64,000 nucleotides of DNA, taken from the NCBI RefSeq assembly GCF_015082335.1, contig NZ_BLRL01000015.1, forward strand, positions 1-64,000, written 5' to 3'. Position 1 is the stretch's first letter. Every line of letters starts with the position of its first letter. Position numbers and translations under genes: made by a program. Source of the stretch: Moritella sp. F3. Lineage in GTDB: Bacteria; Pseudomonadota; Gammaproteobacteria; Enterobacterales; Moritellaceae. Shown here piece after piece: positions 7,782-16,383 of the stretch. The notes beneath the pieces are model-generated. The model was given only the letters and a program-made list of their open reading frames with translations. It was not told the origin of the DNA and did not search any database.

Positions 7782-10700
7782 TTATTTAGCTAATGTAGTA
7801 GGTGATTTGCTTTCTGACGATGCAAATTGACTACCACCTGGTCCAGCTGCCACATCAATTGATGGGCGTTGAACGACACCAACTTTAGCAACAAAGTTAG
7901 TTTTTGAAGGCGCTACCTGTTGAGGTGTAGCCATCTTAACGGTGAAGTTAGTTTTCTTAGATGTTGTACCTTCAGTTTGTAACGCTGCAAGTGGTGTTAC
8001 GTCGATAGCTTTATAAGCTACTGGCGCTTCAGCAACAACTGGTGTTTCAGCAACAACTGGTGTTTCAACAACAACTGGTGTTTCAACAACAACTGGCGCT
8101 TCAGCAACAACTGGTGTTTCAACAACAACTGGCGTTTCAGCAACAACTGGTGTTTCAGCAACAACTGGCGTTTCAGCAACAACTGGCGTTTCAGCAACAA
8201 CTGGCGTTTCAGCAACAACTGGCGTTTCAGCAACAACTGGTGTTTCAGCAACAACTGGAGCAGCGCCTGGGCGAGCAGCTGGAGCGGAGTGCATTTGACG
8301 TGAAACTGATTTAGTTTCAATCTTTACACGTTCAGTCGATGATTTTGCTGTCGGTGCTATTACAGTTGCCGTTGTTTCAGCTACTGGCGCTGGTTTAGCT
8401 GCCGCAGCTGTATGCATAACAGGTTTTGCTGCAGTTACAGGCTTAGTCACTTCAGCAGTTACTGGCTTAGTTACTTCAGCAGTTACTGGCTTAGTTACTT
8501 CAGCAGTTACAGGCTTAGTTACTTCAGCAGTTACAGGCTTAGTTACTTCAGCAGTTACTGGCTTAGTTACTTCAGCAGTTACTGGCTTAGTCACTTCAGC
8601 AGTTACTGGCTTAGTCACTTCAGCAGTTACTGGCTTAGTCACTTCAGCAGTTACAGGCTTAGTTACTTCAGCAGTTATAGGCTTAGTTACTTCAGCAGTT
8701 ACTGGCTTAGTTACTTCAGCAGTTACTGGTTTAGTTACTTCAGCAGTTACAGGCTTAGTTACTTCAGCAGTTACTGGTTTAGTTACTTCAGCAGTTACTG
8801 GTTTAGTTACTTCAGCAGTTACAGGCTTAGTTACTTCAGCAGTTACTGGTTTAGTTACTTCAGCAGTTACTGGTTTAGTTACTTCAGCAGTTACAGGCTT
8901 AGTTACTTCAGCAGTTACTGGTTTAGTTACTTTAGCAGTAACAGGCTTAGTTACTTCAGCTTTAACTGCCGTTGCAGTTTCTACTTGAGCCTGTTCAACT
9001 TTTTGAGCATCATTCGTTTTAGCATTTCGAGGGCTACGACGAGTGCGCTTCGCTGGTTGTGCTTTTTCATCTTGTTTAGTGTTTTGGGCAGCAACAGGAG
9101 TCTGTTCTAACTCAGGAGCAACTTGTTGATCGTTACTCGTTACACGTACTTTCTTGCGCATGTTACGACGTTGACGACGTTCAGCTAAAACAGCTTGGTT
9201 TTGCGAGCTACCTTCTTCTTTTGTTTCCTTTACGTCTTTCGACTGTACAGGTTGTTTATGTTGAGTAGCTTGGTTCGAAGCTTTTTGTTTTGCTTCGAAC
9301 TTGCTATGTTGTTTTACTTCAACATCCGCTTTTTTATTTGCGTCTTGCTGTTTGTTTTCAATATTTTCAGGGTTACGAGGCTTACGATTACGACGATTAC
9401 GTGGTTTACGTGTTTCATCACTATTATTACGGGTAGTAGGGGCTTTATCTACAACCGGCTTTTTAGGTGCTTCCTTAGCTGTTTCTTTAACAACAACTTT
9501 TTCATCGCTTGCAAAGAATCCTGTAATCGCTTTACCAAGACGGCTAAACATAGAGCCTTTATCAGCCGCAGGCTTAATGTCCTTAGCTTTAGCTGGTGCT
9601 TTCGGCGCCGTTTTCGCGGACACTTTTTTCACTGCAGGGGCTGGTTTAGCTGTTTTAGCTTCAGTAGCATTAATTTGCTGTACCAATGGCTGAACCGTTT
9701 CGTTATTTACTTTAGGTTCATAACGATTAAATTCACGTGGTTTAGCTAAATCAGTACTCGATAAATCAGAGCTGTCGTCATCTGCTTTAACACGAGATAC
9801 TTCAAAATGAGGTGTTTGTAAGTTCTCATTTGGAATGATGAAACTTTTAACTTTATAACGCTTTTCTAAACGAAGAATTGAATTACGCTTTTCATTTAGT
9901 AAGTAAGCAGCAACTGGTACTGGTACTTGCGCTACAATGTGATTGGTATTTTCTTTAAGCGACTCTTCTTCGATTAAACGGAGAATTGAAAGTGCTAAAG
10001 ATTCATTGTCACGGATAGTACCTTGACCATCACAGCGTGGGCAAACGTGCGTGCTTGATTCACCTAGAGAAGGGCGGATACGTTGACGAGACATTTCCAT
10101 CAAACCAAATCGAGAGATACGGCCTAATTGAATGCGTGCACGATCTTGTCGTACTGCATCACGTAAGCAGTTTTCTACTTCACGTTGATTTTTAACTGGA
10201 CCCATGTCGATAAAATCGATAACAACAAGACCACCTAAATCGCGTAAACGCAGTTGACGAGCAACTTCATCCGCAGCTTCTAAGTTAGTATTTAATGCTG
10301 TTTCTTCAATATCACCACCACGTGTAGCTCGCGCTGAGTTAATGTCGATAGACGTTAACGCTTCCGTTGGGTCAATTACAATTGAGCCACCTGAAGGTAA
10401 GCGAACTTCACGTTGGAACGCTGATTCGATTTGAGTTTCAATTTGGTAATGATTGAATAAAGGCACATCACCTTGATACAATTTAATACGGTCGATAAAA
10501 TCGGGACGTATTAATTTGATGCGGTTCTTTGCTTCTTCAAATGCTTTTGGATGGTCGATAAGAATTTCACCGATATCACGGCGAAGATAATCACGAATAG
10601 CACGTGCAATTACGTTACTTTCTTGATGAATTAAGAAGGTACCTTGGCGGTCTTTCGCACTATCTTGGATTGCTCCCCAATGGTTTAAAAGTACTTTAAG

Positions 10701-11252
10701 ATCCCACTCTAGTTCTTCTGCCGATTTACCAACACCAGCAGTACGAACAATCAGTCCCATGCCTTCTGGTAATTCTAATGTAGACAGTGCAGATTTTAGT
10801 TCAGTACGCTCATCACCTTCAATGCGACGAGAAATACCACCGGCGCGAGGGTTGTTTGGCATAAGAACAAGGTAACTACCAGCTAAACTAACGAATGTCG
10901 TTAATGCTGCACCTTTATTGCCACGTTCTTCTTTTTCAATCTGTACAATAACTTCAGTGCCTTCAGCAACAACATCCTTGATACTTGGACGTCCGCGTTG
11001 CTTACCTGAACCTGGCTTGAAGTAAGTGCGAGAGATTTCTTTAAGAGGAAGGAAACCGTGACGGTCTGCACCATAATCAACAAAAGCAGCTTCTAAACTA
11101 GGTTCTACACGAGTAATTTTACCTTTGTAGATGTTAGCTTTCTTTTGTTCGTGACCTGGGCTTTCTATATCTAAATCGTAAAGGCGTTGGCCATCTACTA
11201 GCGCAACGCGCAACTCTTCTTTTTGAGTTGCATTAATTAACATTCTTTTCAT
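7782..11252 (-). CDS. rne: Ribonuclease E with repeat-expanded C-terminal scaffold
   Basis: Endoribonuclease and degradosome organiser for mRNA decay and rRNA/tRNA processing, bound to the inner membrane. The N-terminus is almost identical to E. coli RNase E (MKRMLINATQKEELRVALVD). It has the S1 domain (about 35-125), catalytic aspartates in TSIDINSARA and VVIDFIDM, and the Zn-link CPRCDGQGT near residue 405. The C-terminal half is disordered but keeps a membrane-targeting amphipathic helix near residues 565-582 (MFSRLGKAITGFFAS) and arginine-rich RNA-binding patches (RNRRNRKPRNP, RRNMRKKVR). Residues about 765-940 are 22 copies of an 8-residue TKPVTAEV repeat and residues about 999-1076 are 13 copies of a 6-residue VVAETP repeat, giving 1156 residues against about 1061 in E. 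coli. A long 5' region suggests leader-mediated autoregulation. Confidence 0.98.
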   Translation of the reverse strand: MKRMLINATQKEELRVALVDGQRLYDLDIESPGHEQKKANIYKGKITRVEPSLEAAFVDYGADRHGFLPLKEISRTYFKPGSGKQRGRPSIKDVVAEGTEVIVQIEKEERGNKGAALTTFVSLAGSYLVLMPNNPRAGGISRRIEGDERTELKSALSTLELPEGMGLIVRTAGVGKSAEELEWDLKVLLNHWGAIQDSAKDRQGTFLIHQESNVIARAIRDYLRRDIGEILIDHPKAFEEAKNRIKLIRPDFIDRIKLYQGDVPLFNHYQIETQIESAFQREVRLPSGGSIVIDPTEALTSIDINSARATRGGDIEETALNTNLEAADEVARQLRLRDLGGLVVIDFIDMGPVKNQREVENCLRDAVRQDRARIQLGRISRFGLMEMSRQRIRPSLGESSTHVCPRCDGQGTIRDNESLALSILRLIEEESLKENTNHIVAQVPVPVAAYLLNEKRNSILRLEKRYKVKSFIIPNENLQTPHFEVSRVKADDDSSDLSSTDLAKPREFNRYEPKVNNETVQPLVQQINATEAKTAKPAPAVKKVSAKTAPKAPAKAKDIKPAADKGSMFSRLGKAITGFFASDEKVVVKETAKEAPKKPVVDKAPTTRNNSDETRKPRNRRNRKPRNPENIENKQQDANKKADVEVKQHSKFEAKQKASNQATQHKQPVQSKDVKETKEEGSSQNQAVLAERRQRRNMRKKVRVTSNDQQVAPELEQTPVAAQNTKQDEKAQPAKRTRRSPRNAKTNDAQKVEQAQVETATAVKAEVTKPVTAKVTKPVTAEVTKPVTAEVTKPVTAEVTKPVTAEVTKPVTAEVTKPVTAEVTKPVTAEVTKPVTAEVTKPVTAEVTKPVTAEVTKPITAEVTKPVTAEVTKPVTAEVTKPVTAEVTKPVTAEVTKPVTAEVTKPVTAEVTKPVTAEVTKPVTAEVTKPVTAEVTKPVTAAKPVMHTAAAAKPAPVAETTATVIAPTAKSSTERVKIETKSVSRQMHSAPAARPGAAPVVAETPVVAETPVVAETPVVAETPVVAETPVVAETPVVAETPVVVETPVVAEAPVVVETPVVVETPVVAETPVVAEAPVAYKAIDVTPLAALQTEGTTSKKTNFTVKMATPQQVAPSKTNFVAKVGVVQRPSIDVAAGPGGSQFASSESKSPTTLAK
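8023..8256 (-). repeat. 13-copy 18-bp in-frame tandem repeat in rne
   Basis: Thirteen contiguous 18-bp units of the form GGYGYTTCARCAACAACT (plus strand), each encoding VVAETP or the variants VVVETP and VVAEAP on the minus strand. The repeat length is a multiple of three, so copy-number change keeps the frame. The peptide is acidic and proline-rich, in contrast to the Lys-containing 24-bp array nearby. Confidence 0.97.
8431..8958 (-). repeat. 22-copy 24-bp in-frame tandem repeat in rne
   Basis: Twenty-two contiguous 24-bp units (plus-strand pattern GCAGTTAC[T/A]GG[C/T]TTAGT plus [T/C]ACTTCA), encoding TAEVTKPV-type octapeptides on the minus strand. Units differ mainly at three silent or near-silent positions; one unit has ITA instead of VTA and the distal end has AKV. 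The variants are arranged in blocks: units 7-9 share GTCAC, and units 12-20 form three 72-bp triplets. Confidence 0.98.
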
Positions 11253-11793
11253 TTTTTTATGACTTATAATTTAATTTTCATGCTTGGATAAATTAGTTAG
11301 ACGTACATCAGGCCTTGTGTCTGTAAGATAATCAACCTCTCGGCTGTTTAAATTAAGGCGCTATCAGATGCTCTAATATGTGATCAAGTGTCTTACGATT
11401 ATTTCTGCACTTATTAGATTCCATCAATAACTAACGTGTATAATTGCAATCGAAAGGTGTCTTATATAGAAGTTGATATTGTGGGAGGTGGTATCCTACT
11501 GGATAAATGAAACTCCCTATCAACGTACACCTTATATACAAAATGTATGCTAAAAACCCGCAGCAAGAATAACGACATCCTGGTTATTCTGTATTTATTG
11601 ATATAAATAAATGATTATTTACCTCAATAGCAGATATACTAAAGCCATTATCACTCTTGGCTGTATTTTTTTAGCAGTACAGAGGGTATTATCCCACTGC
11701 CTGTATTAATATAGCAAGATAACTTTCCATTCAATTTAGAAATATGTTTCAAATTGATACCTAAACGCATTTGAGTTAGACAATAAAATAATT
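11253..11793. other. Divergent rne/rluC intergenic region (541 bp)
   Basis: Non-coding space between the divergently transcribed rne and rluC genes. No open frame of note was seen. In E. coli the rne transcript has a structured leader of several hundred bases that mediates RNase E autoregulation, and the space here is large enough for the same arrangement. The clearest structure is the hairpin at 11566-11590. I could not pick convincing -35/-10 boxes for either gene. Confidence 0.6.
11566..11590 (-). promoter_or_regulatory. Hairpin in the presumed rne 5' leader
   Basis: Inverted repeat AGAATAAC / GTTATTCT with a 9-base loop, about 314 bases upstream of the rne start. It is followed on the minus strand by a C/G-containing stretch and TTTTTAGC. 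It is a candidate for the autoregulatory stem-loop known for rne leaders; equivalence to the E. coli element is inferred from position only. Confidence 0.4.
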
Positions 11794-12747
11794 ATGACTG
11801 ATAAAATTTCACCTAAAGTAGAATTTGTAACTATTACTGAAGATTATCAAGGCCAGCGCATTGATAACTTTTTACGCACTAAATTAAAAGGTGTGCCAAA
11901 AAGTATGATTTACCGCATCATTCGTAAAGGTGAGGTGAGAGTTAACAAAGGAAGAATCAAGCCAGAGTATAAACTGCAGCCAAATGATATTGTACGTGTA
12001 CCGCCAGTGCGAGTTTCTGAAACTGAAGCTATTTCACCATCAGCAAATTTAGATTCTGTGCGTGCACTAGAAACACAAATCATTTATGAAGATAACTACT
12101 TAATTGTTATCAATAAGCCATCGGGCATGGCTGTTCATGGTGGTAGTGGATTAAGTTTTGGTCTTATCGAAGGTTTACGTGCTATTCGTCCTGACAGTAA
12201 GTTCTTAGAATTGGTACACCGCCTAGATCGCGATACATCTGGCTGTTTACTTGTTGCTAAAAAACGTAGCACACTAAAAGCATTACATGAGCAACTACGC
12301 CTAAAAACAATGCGTAAAGATTATCAAGCACTTGTTGCTGGTGCATGGCCACGTAGTACTCGAGTTGTAAATGCACCGCTATTAAAGAACACAGTAAGTT
12401 CAGGTGAACGACTTGTACGTGTTGACGACGAAGGTAAGCAATCTCAGACTCGTTTCAGCATCATACAACGTTATGAAAATGGCACGCTAGTTCAAGCAAG
12501 TCCTATTACAGGTCGTACGCATCAGATCCGTGTTCACGCGTTACATGCTGGTCATCCTATTGCTTGTGATGATAAATATGGCGATACAGGGTTTACGAAG
12601 CACATGAATGGCTTAGGCTTGAAGCGCTTATTCTTACATGCAGCACGCCTGCAATTTTTCAACCCTGGCACAGAAGAAACACAAGAAGTTGAAGCGCCAT
12701 TAGATATGGCACTTGTTAGAGCGCTAGAAAAAATGAAAAAGTGCTAA
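11794..12747 (+). CDS. rluC: 23S rRNA pseudouridine synthase RluC
   Basis: Converts uridines 955, 2504 and 2580 (E. coli numbering) of 23S rRNA to pseudouridine. At 317 residues it matches the family length. An N-terminal S4 RNA-binding domain (about 20-80, DNFLRTKLKGVPKSMIYRIIRKG) is followed by the RluA-type catalytic domain with HRLDRDTSGCLLVAKK, whose aspartate is the catalytic residue, and GRTHQIRVHA. Its position opposite rne and upstream of yceF-yceD-rpmF is the conserved gammaproteobacterial order, supporting RluC rather than RluD or RluA. Confidence 0.96.
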   Translation: MTDKISPKVEFVTITEDYQGQRIDNFLRTKLKGVPKSMIYRIIRKGEVRVNKGRIKPEYKLQPNDIVRVPPVRVSETEAISPSANLDSVRALETQIIYEDNYLIVINKPSGMAVHGGSGLSFGLIEGLRAIRPDSKFLELVHRLDRDTSGCLLVAKKRSTLKALHEQLRLKTMRKDYQALVAGAWPRSTRVVNAPLLKNTVSSGERLVRVDDEGKQSQTRFSIIQRYENGTLVQASPITGRTHQIRVHALHAGHPIACDDKYGDTGFTKHMNGLGLKRLFLHAARLQFFNPGTEETQEVEAPLDMALVRALEKMKKC

Positions 12748-12790
12748 ATATAAACACACATTAATATGTGTTAATAGCTTCGCTAAACCA

Positions 12791-12822
12791 ACAAAGCCAG
12801 TATCAGCGATACTGGCTTTGTT
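12791..12822. terminator. Bidirectional hairpin between rluC and yceF
   Basis: Perfect 14-bp inverted repeat ACAAAGCCAGTATC / GATACTGGCTTTGT with a 3-base loop, placed between two convergent genes. The T-tract is short on each side, but stem strength and position make a shared terminator likely. Confidence 0.75.
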
Positions 12823-12851
12823 GTATCCGACGTAGAAATTTTAATTTGACT

Positions 12852-13439
12852 TTAATTCGATAATACGTCGTAACCTTGTTCTTGTAGAATGGCCACTAAA
12901 CTAATCAGTGGTAATCCGATCAAGGTATTTGGGTCCTTACCTTCTAATTTCGAAAATAATGCAATACCAAGTCCTTCACACATAAAACTGCCTGCGCAAT
13001 TATACGGTTTTTCAGTTTCAAGATAGTAACGGATCTGGCTGCTTGTTAGTGCTCTAAAATGGACAACGAACTCTTCAACTATCGTATCAGTACGATCTGT
13101 GCATTGATTTACAACAGAAAGACCTGTGTAAAAAGTTATATTTTGTGCAGAAACGGCAGATAATTGTGCAAAAGCTGTTTCAAAATCACCTGGTTTACCT
13201 ATTATTTCGTTATTAATGACACAAACCTGATCCGATCCGATAGATATTGAGTTACTATACTCCCGACTGGCAGATTGAGCTTTTTCTAGTGCTAGGCGTG
13301 ATACAAGCATTTGAGCCGTTTCGTTTGGTTTGACGGTTTCATCAACTCTCGGGTTGAAGGTATCGAAAGGGCAGTTTAGTTTTTCTAAAATCTGTTTACG
13401 AAACGGTGATGTTGAAGCAAGGATTAGTTTAGGTTTCAT
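12852..13439 (-). CDS. yceF: Maf/YceF-type nucleoside triphosphate pyrophosphatase
   Basis: Housecleaning pyrophosphatase of the Maf family; the E. coli YceF subgroup hydrolyses 7-methyl-GTP. At 195 residues it is full length. It starts with the Maf motif LILASTSPFRKQILEKL, has IGSDQVCVINNEIIGKP, and ends with GLPLISLVAIL. The CAGSF segment and DPNTLIGLPL match YceF rather than YhdE. It lies between rluC and yceD, as expected for YceF, but transcribed oppositely to both. Confidence 0.93.
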   Translation of the reverse strand: MKPKLILASTSPFRKQILEKLNCPFDTFNPRVDETVKPNETAQMLVSRLALEKAQSASREYSNSISIGSDQVCVINNEIIGKPGDFETAFAQLSAVSAQNITFYTGLSVVNQCTDRTDTIVEEFVVHFRALTSSQIRYYLETEKPYNCAGSFMCEGLGIALFSKLEGKDPNTLIGLPLISLVAILQEQGYDVLSN

Positions 13440-13578
13440 GGTTTATCTATCATCAATTATTTAATTATTTAATTATTTGATGATTTTAACGCCAAAAAAC
13501 CTATTTTTGTAGGTAAATGTGATTTTTTTTCATTTTCCTTTTGACTCTAACATGATGAATCTATATTATCCGCAACCT

Positions 13579-14100
13579 ATGAAAAAGGTAAAACTACCAG
13601 TAACTGTTGATCCTTATCGTACTGCTCAACAAAGATTGGACTTTAACACTAGTGTTGAAGCTCGTCTGTTGAAACGTATTACGGATGCAACGGCAGGTGA
13701 ACCAAGTGATGCTGAGGTATCAATTTCGTTTAGCAAAGACAATCAAGGTCTTATAGTGATACAGGGTAGCGTATCGCTAACCGTTAACCTTGAATGTCAG
13801 CGCTGTGGCGGGATATTTACGCAAGCTTGTGAAACCGAATTTAGATATAGTCCTGTGAAAAATGATTCACAGGTCGACGATCTGCCAGATGCTTATGAGC
13901 CCATTGAATTGGACGCAAATGGCGAAATCAATCCGATTTCATTCATTGAAGATGAAGTGATTATCAATTTACCGCTTGTTGCTTTGCACCAAGAGGAAGA
14001 TTGTTCAGTGAATCCAAATGATATGAGTTTCGGAGAAATCGAGCCTGCTGATGAGCAGCCCAACCCATTTGCAGCTTTATCTGAATTAAAGCGCAAGTAA
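13579..14100 (+). CDS. yceD: YceD/DUF177 protein, 23S rRNA accumulation factor
   Basis: Conserved DUF177 protein linked to 23S rRNA accumulation in E. coli. I chose the ATG at 13579, giving MKKVKLPVTVDPYRTAQQRLD, which aligns with the E. coli start; an in-frame ATG at 13519 would add 20 poorly conserved residues. No strong ribosome-binding site precedes either. The family signature LECQRCGG with its CxxC pair is present, as is the acidic middle and the C-terminal PNPFAALSELKRK. It is directly followed by rpmF, the conserved yceD-rpmF pair. Confidence 0.93.
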   Translation: MKKVKLPVTVDPYRTAQQRLDFNTSVEARLLKRITDATAGEPSDAEVSISFSKDNQGLIVIQGSVSLTVNLECQRCGGIFTQACETEFRYSPVKNDSQVDDLPDAYEPIELDANGEINPISFIEDEVIINLPLVALHQEEDCSVNPNDMSFGEIEPADEQPNPFAALSELKRK

Positions 14101-14116
14101 TCAGGAGTATAGGCCA

Positions 14117-14287
14117 ATGGCTGTACAAAAAAGTAAAGTAACTCGCTCTCGCCGCGGTCAACGTCGTTCACATGACGCACTAACTGCAGCAGCTACAACT
14201 GTTGACGTGACTTCAGGTGAAACTCACCTACGTCACAACGTAACAGCTGATGGTTACTACAAAGGCGTTAAAGTAATTAACAAATAA
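14117..14287 (+). CDS. rpmF: 50S ribosomal protein L32
   Basis: A 56-residue ribosomal protein of the large subunit, beginning MAVQKSKVTRSRRGQRRSHD and ending GYYKGVKVINK. A good ribosome-binding site (AGGAG) sits 9 bases before the ATG. It lies 16 bases after yceD and 10 bases before plsX, the conserved rpmF-plsX order. The zinc-binding cysteines found in some L32 proteins are absent, as in other gammaproteobacteria. Confidence 0.97.
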   Translation: MAVQKSKVTRSRRGQRRSHDALTAAATTVDVTSGETHLRHNVTADGYYKGVKVINK

Positions 14288-14297
14288 GTTATTTACT

Positions 14298-15311
14298 TTG
14301 CCTAATCTAACCATTGCGTTAGATGCCATGGGGGGCGATTTCGGTCCCCATGTCACTATCCCCGCCGCAATTAATATACTGAAAAAGTATAAGAACCTTT
14401 CTATATACCTTGTCGGTAACGAAGCTGAAATAAATTCTTTATTACAGAATATCTCTACGTCTATCAGATCTCGTTTTACAATAATTCCTAGTCTCGATGA
14501 TATACCCATGGACCTTGCTCCAGCATTAGCGCTGCGTAATTTTAAGCAATCCTCTATGCGTATGGCATTGAACCTTGTCCGTGAAGGCAAAGCACAAGCA
14601 TGCGTGAGCGCGGGTAACACCGGCGCTCTGATGGTGCTTTCACGACACCTGCTTAAAGTATTGCCTTTTGTTGATCGACCTGCACTTGTTTCTACATTAC
14701 CCTCTGTAACTAAGCAGCCTGTGTATATGCTCGATTTAGGTGTTAATGTGAGTTGTGATGCGGATGCATTGCTGCAATTTGCATTAATGGGCTCGGCGCT
14801 AGCTGAGCATGTTGGTAATATACCGAATCCTCGTGTTGCGTTACTTAATGTCGGCCAAGAAGACATTAAAGGTAATGACCTAGTCAAACATGCCGCTCAG
14901 TTACTTTCTAAACATCATAATTTAAACTATATTGGTTTTATTGAGGGTAACGATATCTTCTCTGGTAAAGCGGACGTCATCGTATGTGATGGATTTACTG
15001 GTAATGTTGCACTCAAGACAAGTGAAGGTGTTGTTGACCTGGTTATTTCACAGTTAACATCTGTATCAAATAACAACATATTTACTAAATTATTATCATT
15101 ATTGGTCAAACCACTAATAATGAACAGTCTAAAGCGTTTGAAACCCGACCAGTATAACGGAGCAACTTTGTTAGGATTGCCGGGTATTGTAATTAAGAGT
15201 CATGGTAATGCTGAACAGGTTGCCTTTGAATTTGCAATTGAGCAGGCTGTAAAAGAAGTTGAAAGCGGTTTAGTAAATAAAATATCCGCTAGTCTTGATG
15301 TTATTGATTAA
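14298..15311 (+). CDS. plsX: Phosphate acyltransferase PlsX
   Basis: Makes acyl-phosphate from acyl-ACP and phosphate for phospholipid synthesis at the membrane surface. At 337 residues it is full length. It starts at a TTG, 10 bases after the rpmF stop, with LTIALDAMGGDFGPHVTIPA, and contains the family segments AGNTGALM and VCDGFTGNVALKTSEG. The next gene is fabD rather than fabH: only 132 non-coding bases separate them. Confidence 0.96.
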   Translation: MPNLTIALDAMGGDFGPHVTIPAAINILKKYKNLSIYLVGNEAEINSLLQNISTSIRSRFTIIPSLDDIPMDLAPALALRNFKQSSMRMALNLVREGKAQACVSAGNTGALMVLSRHLLKVLPFVDRPALVSTLPSVTKQPVYMLDLGVNVSCDADALLQFALMGSALAEHVGNIPNPRVALLNVGQEDIKGNDLVKHAAQLLSKHHNLNYIGFIEGNDIFSGKADVIVCDGFTGNVALKTSEGVVDLVISQLTSVSNNNIFTKLLSLLVKPLIMNSLKRLKPDQYNGATLLGLPGIVIKSHGNAEQVAFEFAIEQAVKEVESGLVNKISASLDVID

Positions 15312-15443
15312 GGCCCAATTTTTATTATTTTATTTGCCTCTTCTCTTGAAAAATCCAATCGATATCCTCATATTACTTTTTAGTTAGATAAGTTCATTTT
15401 CAAATTGATACATGAATCTTTGTTAATTTTTTATAGGTAATTT

Positions 15444-16367
15444 ATGTCAAAGTATGCAGTAGTATTCCCAGGTCAAGGTTCACAAACAATAGGTATGCTT
15501 GCAGATCTTGCTGAAGACCATTTGGTTGTAGAGCAAACGTTTGCTCAAGCAAGTGAAATGCTTGGTTATGATCTATGGGATTTAGTGCAAAATGGAACAG
15601 TTGAAGAATTAAGCCAAACTCATATTACGCAACCTGCATTATTGGCTACCTCTGTTGCATTGTGGCGCATAGCCGCCGCGAAAGAAGATTTTAAACCTGC
15701 ATTAGTTGCTGGTCATAGCCTCGGTGAATACTCAGCACTTGTTTGTGCTGGTGTGATTAAATTCGAAGATGCAATTGCGCTTGTTGAATTACGTGGCCAG
15801 TTAATGCAGCAAGCTGTACCTCAGGGTATTGGCGCAATGGCTGCTGTTATTGGTCTCGATAACGATGCAATTATTGCAGCTTGTGCAACAGCGGCTGAAG
15901 ATGAAGTCGTATCAGCTGTTAACTTTAATTCACCTGGTCAGGTTGTTATTGCGGGTAATAAAGCGGCAGTAGCACGTGCATCTGAATTATGTGTAGAGGC
16001 GGGCGCTCGACGTGTTATGCCGTTACCAGTAAGCGTACCTTCGCATTGTTCGCTGATGAAGCCAGCTGCTGATGAATTAAAATTAGCACTAGAAAAAGTT
16101 ACATTTAATACGCCTGTCATCAAATTAATCAATAATGTTGATGTCGCGGCACCGGTCGATGCAGAAAGTATTAAAGATGCGCTTGTTCGTCAACTATACA
16201 TGCCAGTACGCTGGACTGAAGTGATTGAAACAATGGCACAACAAGAAATTACAGCACTATACGAATTCGGTCCTGGTAAAGTATTAACAGGCCTTGTAAA
16301 ACGTATTGATAAAACGATCAAAGGTAGTGCAGTGAACAATCAAGCAACTATTGCTGATTTTGTATAA
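15444..16367 (+). CDS. fabD: Malonyl-CoA:ACP transacylase
   Basis: Loads malonyl groups onto acyl carrier protein for fatty-acid elongation. At 307 residues it has the normal length. Catalytic motif GHSLGEYSAL places the nucleophile Ser at about residue 92, the paired His lies in VPSHCSLM near residue 201, and the N-terminal FPGQGSQ is intact. It has a 132-base upstream region with a TAGGT ribosome-binding site, and fabG follows after 16 bases. Confidence 0.97.
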   Translation: MSKYAVVFPGQGSQTIGMLADLAEDHLVVEQTFAQASEMLGYDLWDLVQNGTVEELSQTHITQPALLATSVALWRIAAAKEDFKPALVAGHSLGEYSALVCAGVIKFEDAIALVELRGQLMQQAVPQGIGAMAAVIGLDNDAIIAACATAAEDEVVSAVNFNSPGQVVIAGNKAAVARASELCVEAGARRVMPLPVSVPSHCSLMKPAADELKLALEKVTFNTPVIKLINNVDVAAPVDAESIKDALVRQLYMPVRWTEVIETMAQQEITALYEFGPGKVLTGLVKRIDKTIKGSAVNNQATIADFV

Positions 16368-16383
16368 TATTAGGAATAAATAA

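Noticed and set aside
8431..8958. CRISPR-like look of regularly spaced 24-bp units
   Set aside because: Units are contiguous with no spacers, lie in frame inside rne, and there are no cas genes.
8042..9110. Open frames on the plus strand opposite the rne repeats (FQQQLV- and YFSSYWLS-type peptides)
   Set aside because: They are pure antisense readings of the 18- and 24-bp arrays, with no start signal and no family; rne on the minus strand explains the DNA.
14228..14887. 219-residue open frame opposite rpmF-plsX
   Set aside because: It covers two conserved genes on the other strand and has no domain of its own.
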